Positions 8,196 through 16,787 of a DNA stretch of 64,000 nucleotides are shown here, piece after piece; within the stretch, counting starts at the first letter, position 1, and each line of letters starts with the position of its first letter. Under the pieces are notes generated by a model. It did not search any database, had not been told where the DNA came from, and worked only from the letters and a program-made list of their open reading frames with translations. Source of the DNA: Schauerella fraxinea (GTDB taxonomy: Bacteria; Pseudomonadota; Gammaproteobacteria; Burkholderiales; Burkholderiaceae_B). The DNA is taken from NCBI GenBank assembly GCA_030849965.1, contig JAVDKL010000001.1, forward strand, positions 496,001 to 560,000, given 5' to 3'. Both the position numbers and the translations under genes were made by a program.

Positions 8196-9506
8196 ATGAC
8201 CGACATCACGATGCCCCCTGCCCTCTCCGAAGAACGAACCCGCCGGATTCTGGCGGCCGTCGACGCGCACTTCGATGCGCAACTTGAGTTCACTCAAGAT
8301 CTCGTGCGGTTTCCTTCCCTGCGAGAGCAGGAACACACGGCGCAGGATTTCCTTTACGAAGCCATGCGCGCACGCGGCTTCTCCATGGATCGCTGGAAGA
8401 TCGACGTGAAGGACATCGAATCGCATCCTGGTTTCGGTCCCGTGACGGTGTCCTACGAAAATGCGTTCAACGTGGTGGGCACCTATCGACCCGTACAACA
8501 GACGGGCCGGTCACTTATCCTCAACGGGCATATCGACGTGGTGCCGACGGGCCCGCAAGATATGTGGAGCCGCTCTCCTTGGGACCCCGCGATCGTAGAC
8601 GGGTGGATGTACGGGCGCGGCTCGGCCGACATGAAAGCGGGCTTGGTCGCCAACCTGTTCGCCTACGATGCCGTGCGCGCAGCCGGCTTTACGCCGGCGG
8701 CACCCATCTACTTTCAATCCGTTGTTGAAGAGGAATGCACGGGCAACGGTGCCCTTGCAGCGCTACTGCGCGGCTACCAGGCCGACGCCGTCATCATTCC
8801 AGAACCCGAGGAGAACATGCTTGTGCGCGCCAACGTGGGCGTGCTGTGGTTCAAGGTGCGCGTTCAGGGGCATCCCACGCATACGCGCGAAATGGGCAAC
8901 GGCTTCAACGCCATCGATGCCGCATATGCTGCCATCGAGGCATTGCGGCGCGTGGAGACTAAATGGAATGGCGAGCATCACTGCCATCGCCACTTTGAAC
9001 ACCTCGATCATCCGATCAATTTCAACATCGGGAAAATCGAAGGCGGCGATTGGCCGTCGACGGTACCGCCTTGGTGCGAGTTTGACGTTCGCGCAGCGAT
9101 CTACCCTGGTACGACAGCGGACGAAGCCCGCGCCCAGATCGACGCGTGCCTGCAAGAGGCCGTCTCCGATCCACGGCTGGGCGGCACTGCGCCGAAAGTC
9201 GTCTATACCGGGTTCTACGCTGAAGGGTATGTTCTGGAAGAAGGGAGCGCTGCGGAAAACACCTTGCGCGACTGTCACAAGATTGCTTTCCAGAGCGACC
9301 TTGAGAGCTTTACGACACCCGGATATCTCGATGCCCGAGTGTTCGTCATCTACGGCAATATGCCAACGCTGGTTTACGGGCCTAAGTCACTCGACATTCA
9401 CGGCTTCGACGAGCGCGTACATATCGAGTCGCTGCGTTTGATCACCAAAACGATTGCTCTATTTATCGCGCAATGGTGCGGCGTGAGCGAATCCGAGGCG
9501 CCTTAA
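8196..9506 (+). CDS. M20-family metallopeptidase (ArgE/DapE-type deacylase)
   Basis: A 436-residue cytoplasmic zinc hydrolase of the M20/ArgE-DapE-CPG2 group. The dinuclear metal site is complete: H112-x-D114 in NGHIDVVPTG, the bridging aspartate D145 in YGRGSADMKAG, and the glutamates E178/E179 in VVEEECTGNG (catalytic base and ligand). A dimerisation domain follows from about residue 210 (WFKVRVQGHPTHTREMGNG), and the last metal histidine is in SLDIHGFDE. Enzymes of this shape hydrolyse N-acyl amino acids, N-formyl or carbamoyl compounds. The start follows AAAGGAAACCCG. The coupling with the transporter at 6849 suggests import and hydrolysis of one nutrient. The stop overlaps the convergent methyltransferase by 4 bases. 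Confidence 0.9.
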   Translation: MTDITMPPALSEERTRRILAAVDAHFDAQLEFTQDLVRFPSLREQEHTAQDFLYEAMRARGFSMDRWKIDVKDIESHPGFGPVTVSYENAFNVVGTYRPVQQTGRSLILNGHIDVVPTGPQDMWSRSPWDPAIVDGWMYGRGSADMKAGLVANLFAYDAVRAAGFTPAAPIYFQSVVEEECTGNGALAALLRGYQADAVIIPEPEENMLVRANVGVLWFKVRVQGHPTHTREMGNGFNAIDAAYAAIEALRRVETKWNGEHHCHRHFEHLDHPINFNIGKIEGGDWPSTVPPWCEFDVRAAIYPGTTADEARAQIDACLQEAVSDPRLGGTAPKVVYTGFYAEGYVLEEGSAAENTLRDCHKIAFQSDLESFTTPGYLDARVFVIYGNMPTLVYGPKSLDIHGFDERVHIESLRLITKTIALFIAQWCGVSESEAP

Positions 9507-10168
9507 GCATAAGCAACCCAGCCTTTGAAACTCAGCGCCGCATAAAACTGGCTGATGCCTTTGAAACCGGCATCCGCCAGGAATTTTTCTTCTTCATGCG
9601 GAGCGTAGATGTGCAGGCGCTCTTTCATCACGGCTCTTTTTGATTCGAGCTCGCTCTGGCTCATGCCCGCCTCAGCGCCATACACAATATGTCGATCAAG
9701 CGCCGCCGTTCGTTCAGGTTCGGTTTGCGGAAAGCTGATATGCGCCAACACAAAGGCGGCGCCGGGCGTGAGGCGGCGATGTATGCCGGCCAGCGTGGCG
9801 TCTCGCGTTTCTCGCGAAAGGTGATGAAAGACCAGGAGACACACCGCAGCGTCGAAAGGCCCGTTGGGTGCTACAGAAACATCGCCGGCATGAAGCCGTG
9901 TTCGCGCCTTGAATTCGAGAGTAGTCTGTGTCGCGAGCGCCAGCATGTCGGGCGAAGGGTCCACGCCGTCAAATGACCATTGGGGATGCTGTTGAGCCAG
10001 CGCGCTGATCTCAAGCCCGCCACCCGCGCCCACGACAAGGATGCGTCCATCGGCCGGCGCACGCTCGGCGAGCAGCTGTGCCGTCATGCGATGCAGGCCA
10101 GCAAGCCCGGGAACCTGCCGATGTACATCGGCGATATAGGCGAATTGCCGCCCACTGAAATCCGTCAT
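9503..10168 (-). CDS. Class I SAM-dependent methyltransferase
   Basis: A 221-residue Rossmann-fold methyltransferase. Motif I is VVGAGGGLEI at residues 45-54, the acidic end of strand 2 is GVDPSPDML at 68-76, and motif post-I/II appears as FDAAVCLLVFHHL around residues 105-117. The C-terminal part (ESKRAVMKERLHIYAPHEEEKFLADAGF) resembles the UbiE/Cmo-like small-molecule methyltransferases that end with a helix before a GF turn. The substrate is unknown. It is convergent with the peptidase (4-base overlap) and lies 21 bp downstream of the acetyltransferase gene on the same strand, so the two may form an operon. Confidence 0.85.
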   Translation of the reverse strand: MTDFSGRQFAYIADVHRQVPGLAGLHRMTAQLLAERAPADGRILVVGAGGGLEISALAQQHPQWSFDGVDPSPDMLALATQTTLEFKARTRLHAGDVSVAPNGPFDAAVCLLVFHHLSRETRDATLAGIHRRLTPGAAFVLAHISFPQTEPERTAALDRHIVYGAEAGMSQSELESKRAVMKERLHIYAPHEEEKFLADAGFKGISQFYAALSFKGWVAYA

Positions 10169-10189
10169 TCTTGCTCCATGGCTGAAGAC

Positions 10190-10735
10190 CTAAGCGCGAT
10201 CCGTGACGCCCGCGGCATGATCGAGTGCTTTGCGGAAATACACTCTTTCGAAGCCATGCTCCGTTCTGCGACCCGTTACGACAAAACCGAGTTTCACATA
10301 GAGACCGATGTTCTCATGCATCTTTTCGTTCGTGAAAAGCGTTATCGCCGTGAGGTTCATTGATCTTGCCATCGTCTCGGCGTGCCCCATGAGTACGCGT
10401 CCAAAACCTTTGCCCTGCGCCTCAGGCGCGACGCAGAGATTGCCGACCATCAAGGCATCGTCCTGTGGGGTGATCACGATCAATCCGAGCACGTTCTGCT
10501 CGCGTTTCAGCACATGGATCTTCCCGCATGTCACCATTGCATCGTAATCGGCATCCATGGGCGCGGGCCGTCTGCCGATGCGTGGCACATACTTCGAATA
10601 GGCAGCAATGACGATGTCGCGAATGCGATCAGCGTCATCCTGGGTGGCGATTTCGACATGCACATCGCCATGCCAGGGGTCATCACCCCTGCGCGGCGAA
10701 TGAATGGGGTCGTCGACGTATTTTTTGTCTGTCAT
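10190..10735 (-). CDS. GNAT-family N-acetyltransferase
   Basis: A 181-residue GNAT fold protein. The acetyl-CoA pyrophosphate loop is VAPEAQGKGFGRVLM (Q/R-x-x-G-x-G/A), preceded by strand 4 ALMVGNLCV and followed by NLTAITLFTNEKMHENIGLYVKLGF, the usual motif B with the N-x-x-a-x-x-x-Y-x-k-x-G-F ending. The first 25 residues are extra and polar, and the ribosome site is weak, so translation may start later in the frame. The acceptor substrate cannot be told. It precedes the methyltransferase by 21 bp on the minus strand. The 220 bp upstream to the RidA gene hold no other ORF I trust. Confidence 0.85.
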   Translation of the reverse strand: MTDKKYVDDPIHSPRRGDDPWHGDVHVEIATQDDADRIRDIVIAAYSKYVPRIGRRPAPMDADYDAMVTCGKIHVLKREQNVLGLIVITPQDDALMVGNLCVAPEAQGKGFGRVLMGHAETMARSMNLTAITLFTNEKMHENIGLYVKLGFVVTGRRTEHGFERVYFRKALDHAAGVTDRA

Positions 10736-10955
10736 TGATCAGTGCCCATGCTTGATCGAACCCATCGCGCGAACCGGTGACGGCCTCGAGGAACTTTAGT
10801 CAGACGCACACTAACCCGGCAACCGTCATTCAGGCAAAGGTGCTTTCGAGAGATTCGAACGATAGCGCGCAACACCGTTTTCAGCTGCGGCACACGCTTG
10901 ACCTGAAGCTAGGTTGAGGTCTGAAGATAGGCGTTCATCAACCAGGAGAACCTTG

Positions 10956-11381
10956 ATGCAACCCAAGATTTCCGACCGCGCTTTTACGCTGTCCAACCCG
11001 TCAGGCCTCTACGACCCGACGGTTCATGCGTACACCCATGTGGCCGAAGTGCCTCCCAACACACGCATCGTGCAACTTGCCGGACAAGTCGGCTATGACA
11101 AGGATGGCAATCTGGCGCCGAGCTTTGCGGCCCAAACGCGCCAAGCCTTCGACAATATCGAAATCGCGCTGAGCTCCGTCAATGCCACGCTCAACGACGT
11201 GTACAAGTTGACCGTACTGGTGGTCGATCACTCCGAGGCCCGGCTGAAGGAATGGCAAACAGAAGCGAATCGCGTCTGGCCCGCTCATCCGCCCACCGGC
11301 ACTTTGATCCCGGTGCCCCGCCTAGCCGTAGATGGTTTGCTGGTCGAGATTGAAGTGGTCGCAGCCCAGCGAGTGGCCTGA
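10956..11381 (+). CDS. RidA (YjgF/YER057c/UK114) family protein
   Basis: A 141-residue RidA-family protein. The opening LSNPSGLYDPTVHAYTHVAEV resembles the N-terminus of the second RidA paralogue at 28423. The family core follows as LAGQVGYDKDGNL, QTRQAFDNIEIALSSVNATLNDVYKLTVLVVDH and the closing PPTGTLIPVPRLAVDGLLVEIEVVA. The archetypal catalytic arginine of RidA (R-x-x-V/C-x-V) is replaced by the GTLIPVPRLA form, the subgroup in which the position before the last strands reads T-L-I-x-V. Such members deaminate enamines/imines or hydrolyse related intermediates, but the activity here is not certain. Start chosen for GGAGA 6 bp upstream; the longer frame from 10914 has no ribosome site. Confidence 0.87.
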   Translation: MQPKISDRAFTLSNPSGLYDPTVHAYTHVAEVPPNTRIVQLAGQVGYDKDGNLAPSFAAQTRQAFDNIEIALSSVNATLNDVYKLTVLVVDHSEARLKEWQTEANRVWPAHPPTGTLIPVPRLAVDGLLVEIEVVAAQRVA

Positions 11382-11420
11382 CAACATTCTGCCAAGCGCC
11401 CTCGCACGGTCGCAGCGCTC

Positions 11421-11476
11421 GGCGCACTGAGCTCGATGCACGGAGCTCGGTGCACTGAGCTCAGTGCCCTTGGTGC
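11421..11476. repeat. 14-bp tandem repeat (4 units) between convergent genes
   Basis: Four successive 14-bp units, GGCGCACTGAGCTC, GATGCACGGAGCTC, GGTGCACTGAGCTC and a degenerate AGTGCCCTTGGTGC, lie between the convergent stops at 11381 and 11499. The units are partly self-complementary, so the stretch 11452-11467 is a perfect 16-bp palindrome and could fold as a transcription stop for both genes. There is no T-tract. Confidence 0.7.
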
Positions 11477-11498
11477 ATAAGTGTGCCCCGATTCGGGT

Positions 11499-12629
11499 TC
11501 AGGCTTGCGCAGCCTCTTCGACCGTCTTGGGTTGATGGTGTTCCAGCCAGAATGCGTAGGGCGCAGGGAGTGTCGCCCAAGAGGCATCTTTCACGTCGAG
11601 CGCCACTGCGGCTGCGTAAGGCCAATGGGGATTGGCCAGCAACGCGCGTCCAATTTTTACCAAATCGGCTTGGCCGCTTTGCACCGCGTGCTCGGCAAGC
11701 TCCGGGTCGCCTACGCCCCAGGCAATTGCGGTGGGCACCCCTGTCTCGCGCCGAACGCGTTCGACCACGGGCGCCATGAATGCAGGGGTGCTCCAGGGAA
11801 TCGTGGCTTCGGGGGTTGAGAAACCGACACTCACGCTGACGAAATCGAGCCCAGCCTGCTTCAATAGCTTGATGAGTGCGATGGATTCGGCCAAGGTTTC
11901 TGCATCCCGATCGTCATACTCGACGGCGCCGAGTCTCACCGACAACGGAAATTCCTGCGGCCATACCGTGCGCACCGCAGCGAAGGTTTCGAGGATGAAT
12001 CGGATACGGTTTTCAAAGCTGCCGCCATAACGATCCTCGCGTCGATTCGAATAGGGCGACAAAAAACTGTGTGCGAGAAAGCCATGCGCAAAGTGGAGTT
12101 CGAGCCATTCGAAGCCCACATCGCGGGCGCGTTGGGCGGCGGCCACGAAATCATCTTGCACCCGTGCAATGTCGTCCTCGGTCATTTCGGCCGGTACCTT
12201 CCACACTTTCTCGCTACCGAAAGCCAGGGGTGACGGGCCGATGACCGGCCAACCATGGGGAGCGTCGTCTGCAATCTGATTGTCGCCCTCCCATGGACGA
12301 TTCGAGCTTGCTTTGCGACCCGCATGACCGAGCTGGATACCAGGCACGGCGCCGGCCGTCTTGATCGCATCGACCGCGGGTTTGAGCGATTGCGCCTGCG
12401 CGTCGTTCCACAGACCGTTATCGGCCCACGTAATCCGGCCTTCCGGGGATACAGCGGTCATCTCGACGGTGACGAGTCCTGCGCCGCCTGTGGCCAACTG
12501 CGCGAGGTGAGCGCGGTGCCATTCGCCGACCACCCCGTCGTGCGCCGAGTACATACACATGGGTGCCGCAACGATACGATTGCGCAACGTGACGCTTTTC
12601 AGCGTGAAGGGTTTGAACAGCGCTGACAA
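11499..12629 (-). CDS. NADH:flavin oxidoreductase, old yellow enzyme family (YqjM-like)
   Basis: A 376-residue FMN-dependent ene-reductase of the YqjM/NamA subgroup. The protein opens SALFKPFTLKSVTLRNRIVAAPMCMYSA, with the thermophilic-like cysteine after M-x, and has LGHAGRKASS, the H-x-x-H pair ELHFAHGFLAHSFLSPYSNRREDRYGGS, and GRALLANPHWP at the C-terminus. It reduces activated alkenes with NAD(P)H. The start is a TTG at 12627-12629, with GGAG six bases before it; the first ATG of the frame is 15 codons earlier and adds a segment unlike the family. It is divergent from a LysR gene across 190 bp, so that LysR probably controls it. Confidence 0.9.
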   Translation of the reverse strand: MSALFKPFTLKSVTLRNRIVAAPMCMYSAHDGVVGEWHRAHLAQLATGGAGLVTVEMTAVSPEGRITWADNGLWNDAQAQSLKPAVDAIKTAGAVPGIQLGHAGRKASSNRPWEGDNQIADDAPHGWPVIGPSPLAFGSEKVWKVPAEMTEDDIARVQDDFVAAAQRARDVGFEWLELHFAHGFLAHSFLSPYSNRREDRYGGSFENRIRFILETFAAVRTVWPQEFPLSVRLGAVEYDDRDAETLAESIALIKLLKQAGLDFVSVSVGFSTPEATIPWSTPAFMAPVVERVRRETGVPTAIAWGVGDPELAEHAVQSGQADLVKIGRALLANPHWPYAAAVALDVKDASWATLPAPYAFWLEHHQPKTVEEAAQA

Positions 12630-12820
12630 GGTTGACTCCAAGCTTGAGTGTCCGCGGCCACAGTCGACCCGCAAACGTTTTCGATCTACGAAGACTAATG
12701 ACGTATGGGCTGCGGAAAAACCCCGTCCGCCGATTTACACTGGTAACTCCAGGGACGCAATCGGCTCGCACAATGGTCAGACAGACGATTGCTGAATCAG
12801 AATCGGCGGAGCGGTAAAAC
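12630..12820. promoter_or_regulatory. Divergent region between old yellow enzyme and LysR genes
   Basis: A 190-bp non-coding gap between two divergent starts. It carries the Shine-Dalgarno sequence GGAG of the LysR gene about 10 bp before its ATG and that of the old yellow enzyme gene on the other strand. The LysR operator should be here, but I cannot point to one clear T-N11-A dyad. Confidence 0.35.
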
Positions 12821-13714
12821 ATGGATCTCGCGGCAATCAACGCGTTCGTCACCGTGGGCGACAAGGGCGGATTTCGTGCAGCCGCTACGGCGCTGGGGAT
12901 CACGTCGGCGGGCGTCAGCAAGGCCGTGTCGCGACTGGAGGCTCAACTTGGCGTCACACTCGTCGCACGAACCACTCGCTCGGTGCGCTTGACGGCCGCC
13001 GGGGCTCTGTTTCACGCGCGCTGCAAAGTGATCCTCTCAGATCTGAACCTGGCCGGGCAGGAAGCGGCAGATCGATCGGCATTGCCGCAAGGCAAGCTCG
13101 TTATCAGCACCTCGAGGGTGTTCGGGCGCCTGCGCGTGCTGCCAGTGGTGGCAGACTATGTGAAGCAACACCCTCAGGTCGACGTGGAGGTTCGTCTGAG
13201 TGACCGGGTAGTGAACCTCGTCGACGAAGGGATCGACGTGGCGATCCGGATCGGTCACTTGCCCGACTCGAGCATGATTGCCAGCCGCATTGGTGAAACG
13301 CGTTTTGTGATGTGCGCGTCGCCGCAGTATTTGTCGGCCGCGACAATGCCAAGCCACCCAGAACACCTGATCGGGCACAGCGTGATTGGTTATGTGGCGC
13401 CCGATACGGCGGTTCGCTTTACCTACGGCTTCATGATCGACGGCATGCCGAAGTCGATGACCCTACCGTCGCGATTGACGGTAGATGACGGTGAGGCGCT
13501 GGTGAGTGCGGCAACGCGATCCGTCGGTCTCATCATGGTCAACGATTACCTGGTGCAAGAGCAGCTGGATTCAGGCAGCCTCGTCCGCGTGCTACGCGAA
13601 TTCGAATTGCCGCCGATACCGATCAGTGTCGTTCACTTGCCGACGCGCAATCCGTCGTCGGCGGCGCGCGCGTTTACGGTCATGCTTCGGCGGCGTCTGA
13701 CCGAAAGGCCCTGA
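12821..13714 (+). CDS. LysR-family transcriptional regulator
   Basis: A 297-residue LysR regulator of the CrgA/AaeR-like group. The DNA-binding domain occupies residues 1-60 (MDLAAINAFVTVGDKGGFRAAATALGITSAGVSKAVSRLE), and the effector-binding domain follows from about 88. The motif GIDVAIRIGHLPDSSMIASRIG in the effector domain is common in this group. It is divergent from the old yellow enzyme gene, which is the natural target; such pairs often respond to quinones or electrophiles. The gene is convergent with another LysR gene of the same subgroup at 13829-14767, with a tandem repeat between their ends. Confidence 0.9.
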   Translation: MDLAAINAFVTVGDKGGFRAAATALGITSAGVSKAVSRLEAQLGVTLVARTTRSVRLTAAGALFHARCKVILSDLNLAGQEAADRSALPQGKLVISTSRVFGRLRVLPVVADYVKQHPQVDVEVRLSDRVVNLVDEGIDVAIRIGHLPDSSMIASRIGETRFVMCASPQYLSAATMPSHPEHLIGHSVIGYVAPDTAVRFTYGFMIDGMPKSMTLPSRLTVDDGEALVSAATRSVGLIMVNDYLVQEQLDSGSLVRVLREFELPPIPISVVHLPTRNPSSAARAFTVMLRRRLTERP

Positions 13715-13743
13715 ATCCACTGCAGGAAGGCCAACCCGCGCGT

Positions 13744-13808
13744 CGTAAACGCTGCTCGTAAACGCTGATCGGAAATACCGTTCGAAAACGCTGTTCGTAA
13801 ACGCTGAG
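13744..13808. repeat. 13-bp tandem repeat (5 units) between convergent LysR genes
   Basis: Five 13-bp units begin at 13744, 13757, 13770, 13783 and 13796. Four carry the core CGTAAACGCTG or CGAAAACGCTG; the middle one (CGGAAATACCG) has diverged. The array fills most of the 114-bp gap between two convergent LysR genes. No coding role is seen. Confidence 0.75.
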
Positions 13809-13828
13809 CTTCTCTTTCTTTGACGGTC

Positions 13829-14767
13829 CTACCTGCCCCCCTCTCCGCCCGTCCAGCCGTCCGGCGTCAAATTTTCAGCCAGCATCTGCAGCAGCACCTT
13901 TACCTTCGGCAGACCCTCTCGGCTCTTCGGCCAAACCAGATTGATTGGCAGGCTATCCGTGACCAGGTGCGGCAACACTTCGACCATCGTTCCGGCATCA
14001 AGATGCTTCTTGGCGAGCCACATCGGGAGTTGCGCGATACCGTGTCCGCCCAAGACGGCGAGCACCAGTCCCTCGCCATCGCCCACCGCGAGCCTTGCAG
14101 GTAATACGCGCCGCTCCATATCGCCCGAGTGGGCGCCCACGAAATACCACGGACGCACCACGCCATCGGTCGATGCGTAGCTGATGCACTGATGCGTCTC
14201 CAGATCGCGATCCGTTTCTGGCGTGCCACGCGCCTGCAGATATCTTGGCGACGCGCAAAAGATGAGCCGCTGGGCGCCGAGAAACCGATGTCCCCAGGTT
14301 GAGGGCCAGGTATCGGATCCGCCGATGCGAACCAGAATGTCGACGCCCTCTTCCACCGGATCGATAAATCGATCCGAGAAGGAAATGTGCGGCATCAGTT
14401 TCGGGCGATCCTCGACGAATCGGAGAATTGCCGGCAAGGCATGCAATCGTCCATACGACGCCGGTAGATCGATTCGCACGCGACCCGAGGCTTCGCCCTC
14501 TTCAGTGTGAAGCGCTAGTTCGGCTTCTTCGAGCTCGGAAAGGATGCGGGCGCAGGTGCGGTAGAACTCCGTGCCCGCGTCGGTCAACGCGAGCCGTCGG
14601 GTGGTGCGGTTGAATAATCGTCTTCCCAGCCGGCTCTCCAGCCGCGCGATACCTTTGCCTACGGCGGAACTCGTGAGATTGAGGCGCTCGGCCGCCGCCG
14701 TGAAGCTACCCAAATCAGCCACGGCAACGAACACATCGATGCCTTTCAATCGCTCGGAAGAAAACAC
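13829..14767 (-). CDS. LysR-family transcriptional regulator
   Basis: A 312-residue LysR regulator: DNA-binding domain in residues 5-65 (RLKGIDVFVAVADLGSFTAAAERLNLTSSAVGKGIARLESRLG), effector domain afterwards with EEGVDILVRIGGSDTWPSTWGHRFLG. The start was placed at the GTG at 14765-14767, which has GAGG five bases upstream; an ATG at 14827 would add 20 hydrophobic residues that the family does not have and would leave only 47 bp of control DNA. It is divergent from the MFS efflux gene at 14875 and probably controls it. The organisation (LysR plus DHA1-type MFS) is common for inducible drug or arabinose-type efflux pumps. Confidence 0.85.
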   Translation of the reverse strand: MFSSERLKGIDVFVAVADLGSFTAAAERLNLTSSAVGKGIARLESRLGRRLFNRTTRRLALTDAGTEFYRTCARILSELEEAELALHTEEGEASGRVRIDLPASYGRLHALPAILRFVEDRPKLMPHISFSDRFIDPVEEGVDILVRIGGSDTWPSTWGHRFLGAQRLIFCASPRYLQARGTPETDRDLETHQCISYASTDGVVRPWYFVGAHSGDMERRVLPARLAVGDGEGLVLAVLGGHGIAQLPMWLAKKHLDAGTMVEVLPHLVTDSLPINLVWPKSREGLPKVKVLLQMLAENLTPDGWTGGEGGR

Positions 14768-14874
14768 GCGCACCTCATTTGAGAATTTATTTCCGCCCAA
14801 TAGATAAAAGATTGCCAGAATAAGCACTCAATTCTTGAATAAGCTAGCGCAACCTTCTTGTTGAGTAAAGTCTT
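14768..14874. promoter_or_regulatory. Divergent LysR/MFS control region
   Basis: A 107-bp AT-rich gap between divergent starts, including ATTTATTTCCGCCCAATAGA and a run around TCTTGAATAAGC. It must hold both promoters and the LysR operator; I cannot assign individual elements with confidence. Confidence 0.35.
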
Positions 14875-16074
14875 ATGCAATCGTCCGCCGCCACAGTAGG
14901 CTCCCTTCCCGACCACGCCCCAGCCCGATCCGGTCCGCAGATTTTCATCATGGCTGTCGCCGGCTTTGTGATCGTGACCACGGAGTTCCTGATCGTAGGC
15001 CTGCTGCCCGCGCTGGCGCGTGACCTGAATATCTCGATTGCACTAGCGGGCCAAGTGGTCACGCTTTTCGCATTTACGGTCATGCTATTCGGTCCCACGA
15101 TGACGGCCAAGCTGGCACATCTCGACCGCAAGAAACTCTTCACGTTCATTCTGGCGGTATTTGCGGCGTCGAACGTTCTGGCAGCACTCGCCACCAATAT
15201 CTGGGTGCTGGGCGTAGCGCGATTTATCCCCGCCCTCCTGCTGCCGGTATTCTGGGCAACGGCCAGCGAAACCGCGGGGCAACTGGCCGGCCCAGGAAAA
15301 TCCGGTAAGGCGGTATCGCAGATTTATCTGGGCATCTCGGCCGCGCTCGTGTTTGGCGTGCCGCTCGGCACGCTTGCGGCCGATACGGTGGGCTGGCGCG
15401 GCAGTTTCTGGATTCTGGCGGCGTTGTCGTTGCTGATCGGCGTGCTGATGCACGTTTACATGCCCACCCTGCCTGCGTCACCCGCGACAACCGACGGCAT
15501 GAAGCAGACGGCCATCCTGAAGCAGCCACACTTCCTCGCGCATGTGCTGCTGTCGGTGCTGGCATTCACGGCGATGTTTACGGCATACACATATCTTGCC
15601 GACACCCTCGAAACGCTCGCCGGTATCCCTGCGAATCAAGTGGGATGGTGGCTGATGGGATTCGGTGCCGTCGGCCTGATCGGTAATCATCTTGGCGGTG
15701 TGATGGTGGATCGCAAGCCGCTAGGTGCCACGGTATTGTTCCTTGTGATTCTCGGCGCGGGCATGCTGGCGGCCGTGCCGCTTGCCGCGGAACGCCCCTG
15801 GTTGATCGTGGCGCTCGTTGCCTGGGGTATCGCCTACACCGCGCTCTTTCCGATTTGCCAAGTGCGCGTGATGCAAGCGGGGGCCAAGGCACAAGCATTT
15901 GCGGCCACCATGAATATTTCCGCAGCCAACGCCGGTATCGGATTGGGCGCAATTCTGGGTGGCCTCGGCATTCGTCATTTCGGCCTTGCGTCGCTTGGCG
16001 TGATGTCCACGATCATCGCCGCAGTCGCCATTGTGGTGGCGCTGCTGATGATGCGCGGCCAACCGCGTCGTTAA
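14875..16074 (+). CDS. MFS transporter, DHA1/AraJ-like efflux type
   Basis: A 399-residue, 12-helix inner-membrane protein of the DHA1 (AraJ/SotB/YdhP) branch of the major facilitator superfamily. The first helix carries FVIVTTEFLIVGLLPALARDL, the typical T-E-F-x-x-x-G-L-L-P motif of this branch, and helix 5 carries GVPLGTLAADTVGWRGSFW (motif C region, G-x-P-x-G-x-x). These pumps export sugars, amino acids or drugs using the proton gradient. The protein is of normal length without breaks. It is divergent from the LysR gene at 13829-14767 and is a single-gene unit; it is convergent with the thioesterase gene (39-bp gap). Confidence 0.88.
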   Translation: MQSSAATVGSLPDHAPARSGPQIFIMAVAGFVIVTTEFLIVGLLPALARDLNISIALAGQVVTLFAFTVMLFGPTMTAKLAHLDRKKLFTFILAVFAASNVLAALATNIWVLGVARFIPALLLPVFWATASETAGQLAGPGKSGKAVSQIYLGISAALVFGVPLGTLAADTVGWRGSFWILAALSLLIGVLMHVYMPTLPASPATTDGMKQTAILKQPHFLAHVLLSVLAFTAMFTAYTYLADTLETLAGIPANQVGWWLMGFGAVGLIGNHLGGVMVDRKPLGATVLFLVILGAGMLAAVPLAAERPWLIVALVAWGIAYTALFPICQVRVMQAGAKAQAFAATMNISAANAGIGLGAILGGLGIRHFGLASLGVMSTIIAAVAIVVALLMMRGQPRR

Positions 16075-16113
16075 GACGACCCGATTCGCTGCAGCACTGC
16101 GTTCGTCGCCGGT

Positions 16114-16563
16114 TTACCGATCTCGCACGCACATGAGGGTTTGCTGACCGAGCGCGACCAGCGTGCGCTGCGCCGCCTTGATTGCAAACACCTCCAGCGT
16201 GCAGATGGTGAGCGTGCGACCGGAACGCACCACCTGCCCGACGGCCTCGAGATACTCGCCCTCGGCGGGCGCGAGCAGATTGAGTTTGAATTCGACCGTG
16301 AGCACGGAGTGGTCGGGTGGAAAATGCGTCAGCCCGGCGTAGCCGCCCGCGGTATCGGCAATCGCACTGGTGCCGCCCGCGTGAAAATAACCATGCTGCT
16401 GGGTGAGTTCCGCCCGAAAGGGCAAGCGAATGACTACCTTGCCCCACGCCACCTCATGCAGTTGCGCGCCAAGCAACGCCATCAGCCCTTGTCGATTGAA
16501 GCTGGCCGCAACGCGCGCTTCGATTGCGGCATTCGAGAGCTCGGCGGGTTGGTCGTGTGGCAT
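16114..16563 (-). CDS. PaaI-like hotdog-fold thioesterase
   Basis: A 149-residue hotdog thioesterase. The family motif H-G-x-x-H-A-G-x-x-x-x-x-x-D-x-x-x-G is present as HGYFHAGGTSAIADTAGGYAG, followed by strands with VEFKLNLLAPAEGEYLEAVGQVVRSGRTL. Members hydrolyse acyl- or aryl-CoA thioesters in the cytoplasm. The start was set to the ATG at 16563, which has GGAG 8 bases upstream; the frame extends 18 codons further but without a ribosome site. It is a single gene with no obvious partner nearby. Confidence 0.87.
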   Translation of the reverse strand: MPHDQPAELSNAAIEARVAASFNRQGLMALLGAQLHEVAWGKVVIRLPFRAELTQQHGYFHAGGTSAIADTAGGYAGLTHFPPDHSVLTVEFKLNLLAPAEGEYLEAVGQVVRSGRTLTICTLEVFAIKAAQRTLVALGQQTLMCVRDR

Positions 16564-16660
16564 GTTGGCGTCTCCACGGTTTTCGGCACGCGGCGGCACC
16601 GTATGTTGTTCGAGCAAACATCATAGCGGGAGCCTGCGGCCGCGGGCATGCAGGTATGGG

Positions 16661-16724
16661 GGCACGCATTCACGCAAGCACGCACGCAGCAGGCACGCAG
16701 CAGGCACGCACGCACGCACGCACG
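16661..16724. repeat. CACG-rich simple repeat
   Basis: A run built from GCACGCA/CACG and GCAGCAG units, ending in five CACG tetramers. It sits in the 224-bp gap between the small gene ending at 16788 and the thioesterase start at 16563, directly beyond the terminator hairpin. No coding role is seen. Confidence 0.7.
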
Positions 16725-16725
16725 A

Positions 16726-16764
16726 AAAGCATAAAGGCCCGGGGATCCCAGGCCTTTATGCTTT
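16726..16764 (-). terminator. Hairpin with perfect 14-bp stem
   Basis: AAAGCATAAAGGCC at 16726-16739 pairs perfectly with GGCCTTTATGCTTT at 16751-16764 around an 11-base loop that itself contains the palindrome GGGATCCC. It lies 24 bp after the stop of the minus-strand gene at 16788-17066. On that strand the stem ends in CTTTT, as in an intrinsic terminator. Confidence 0.7.
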
Positions 16765-16787
16765 GCATCGATACCGCCATGCCCTGC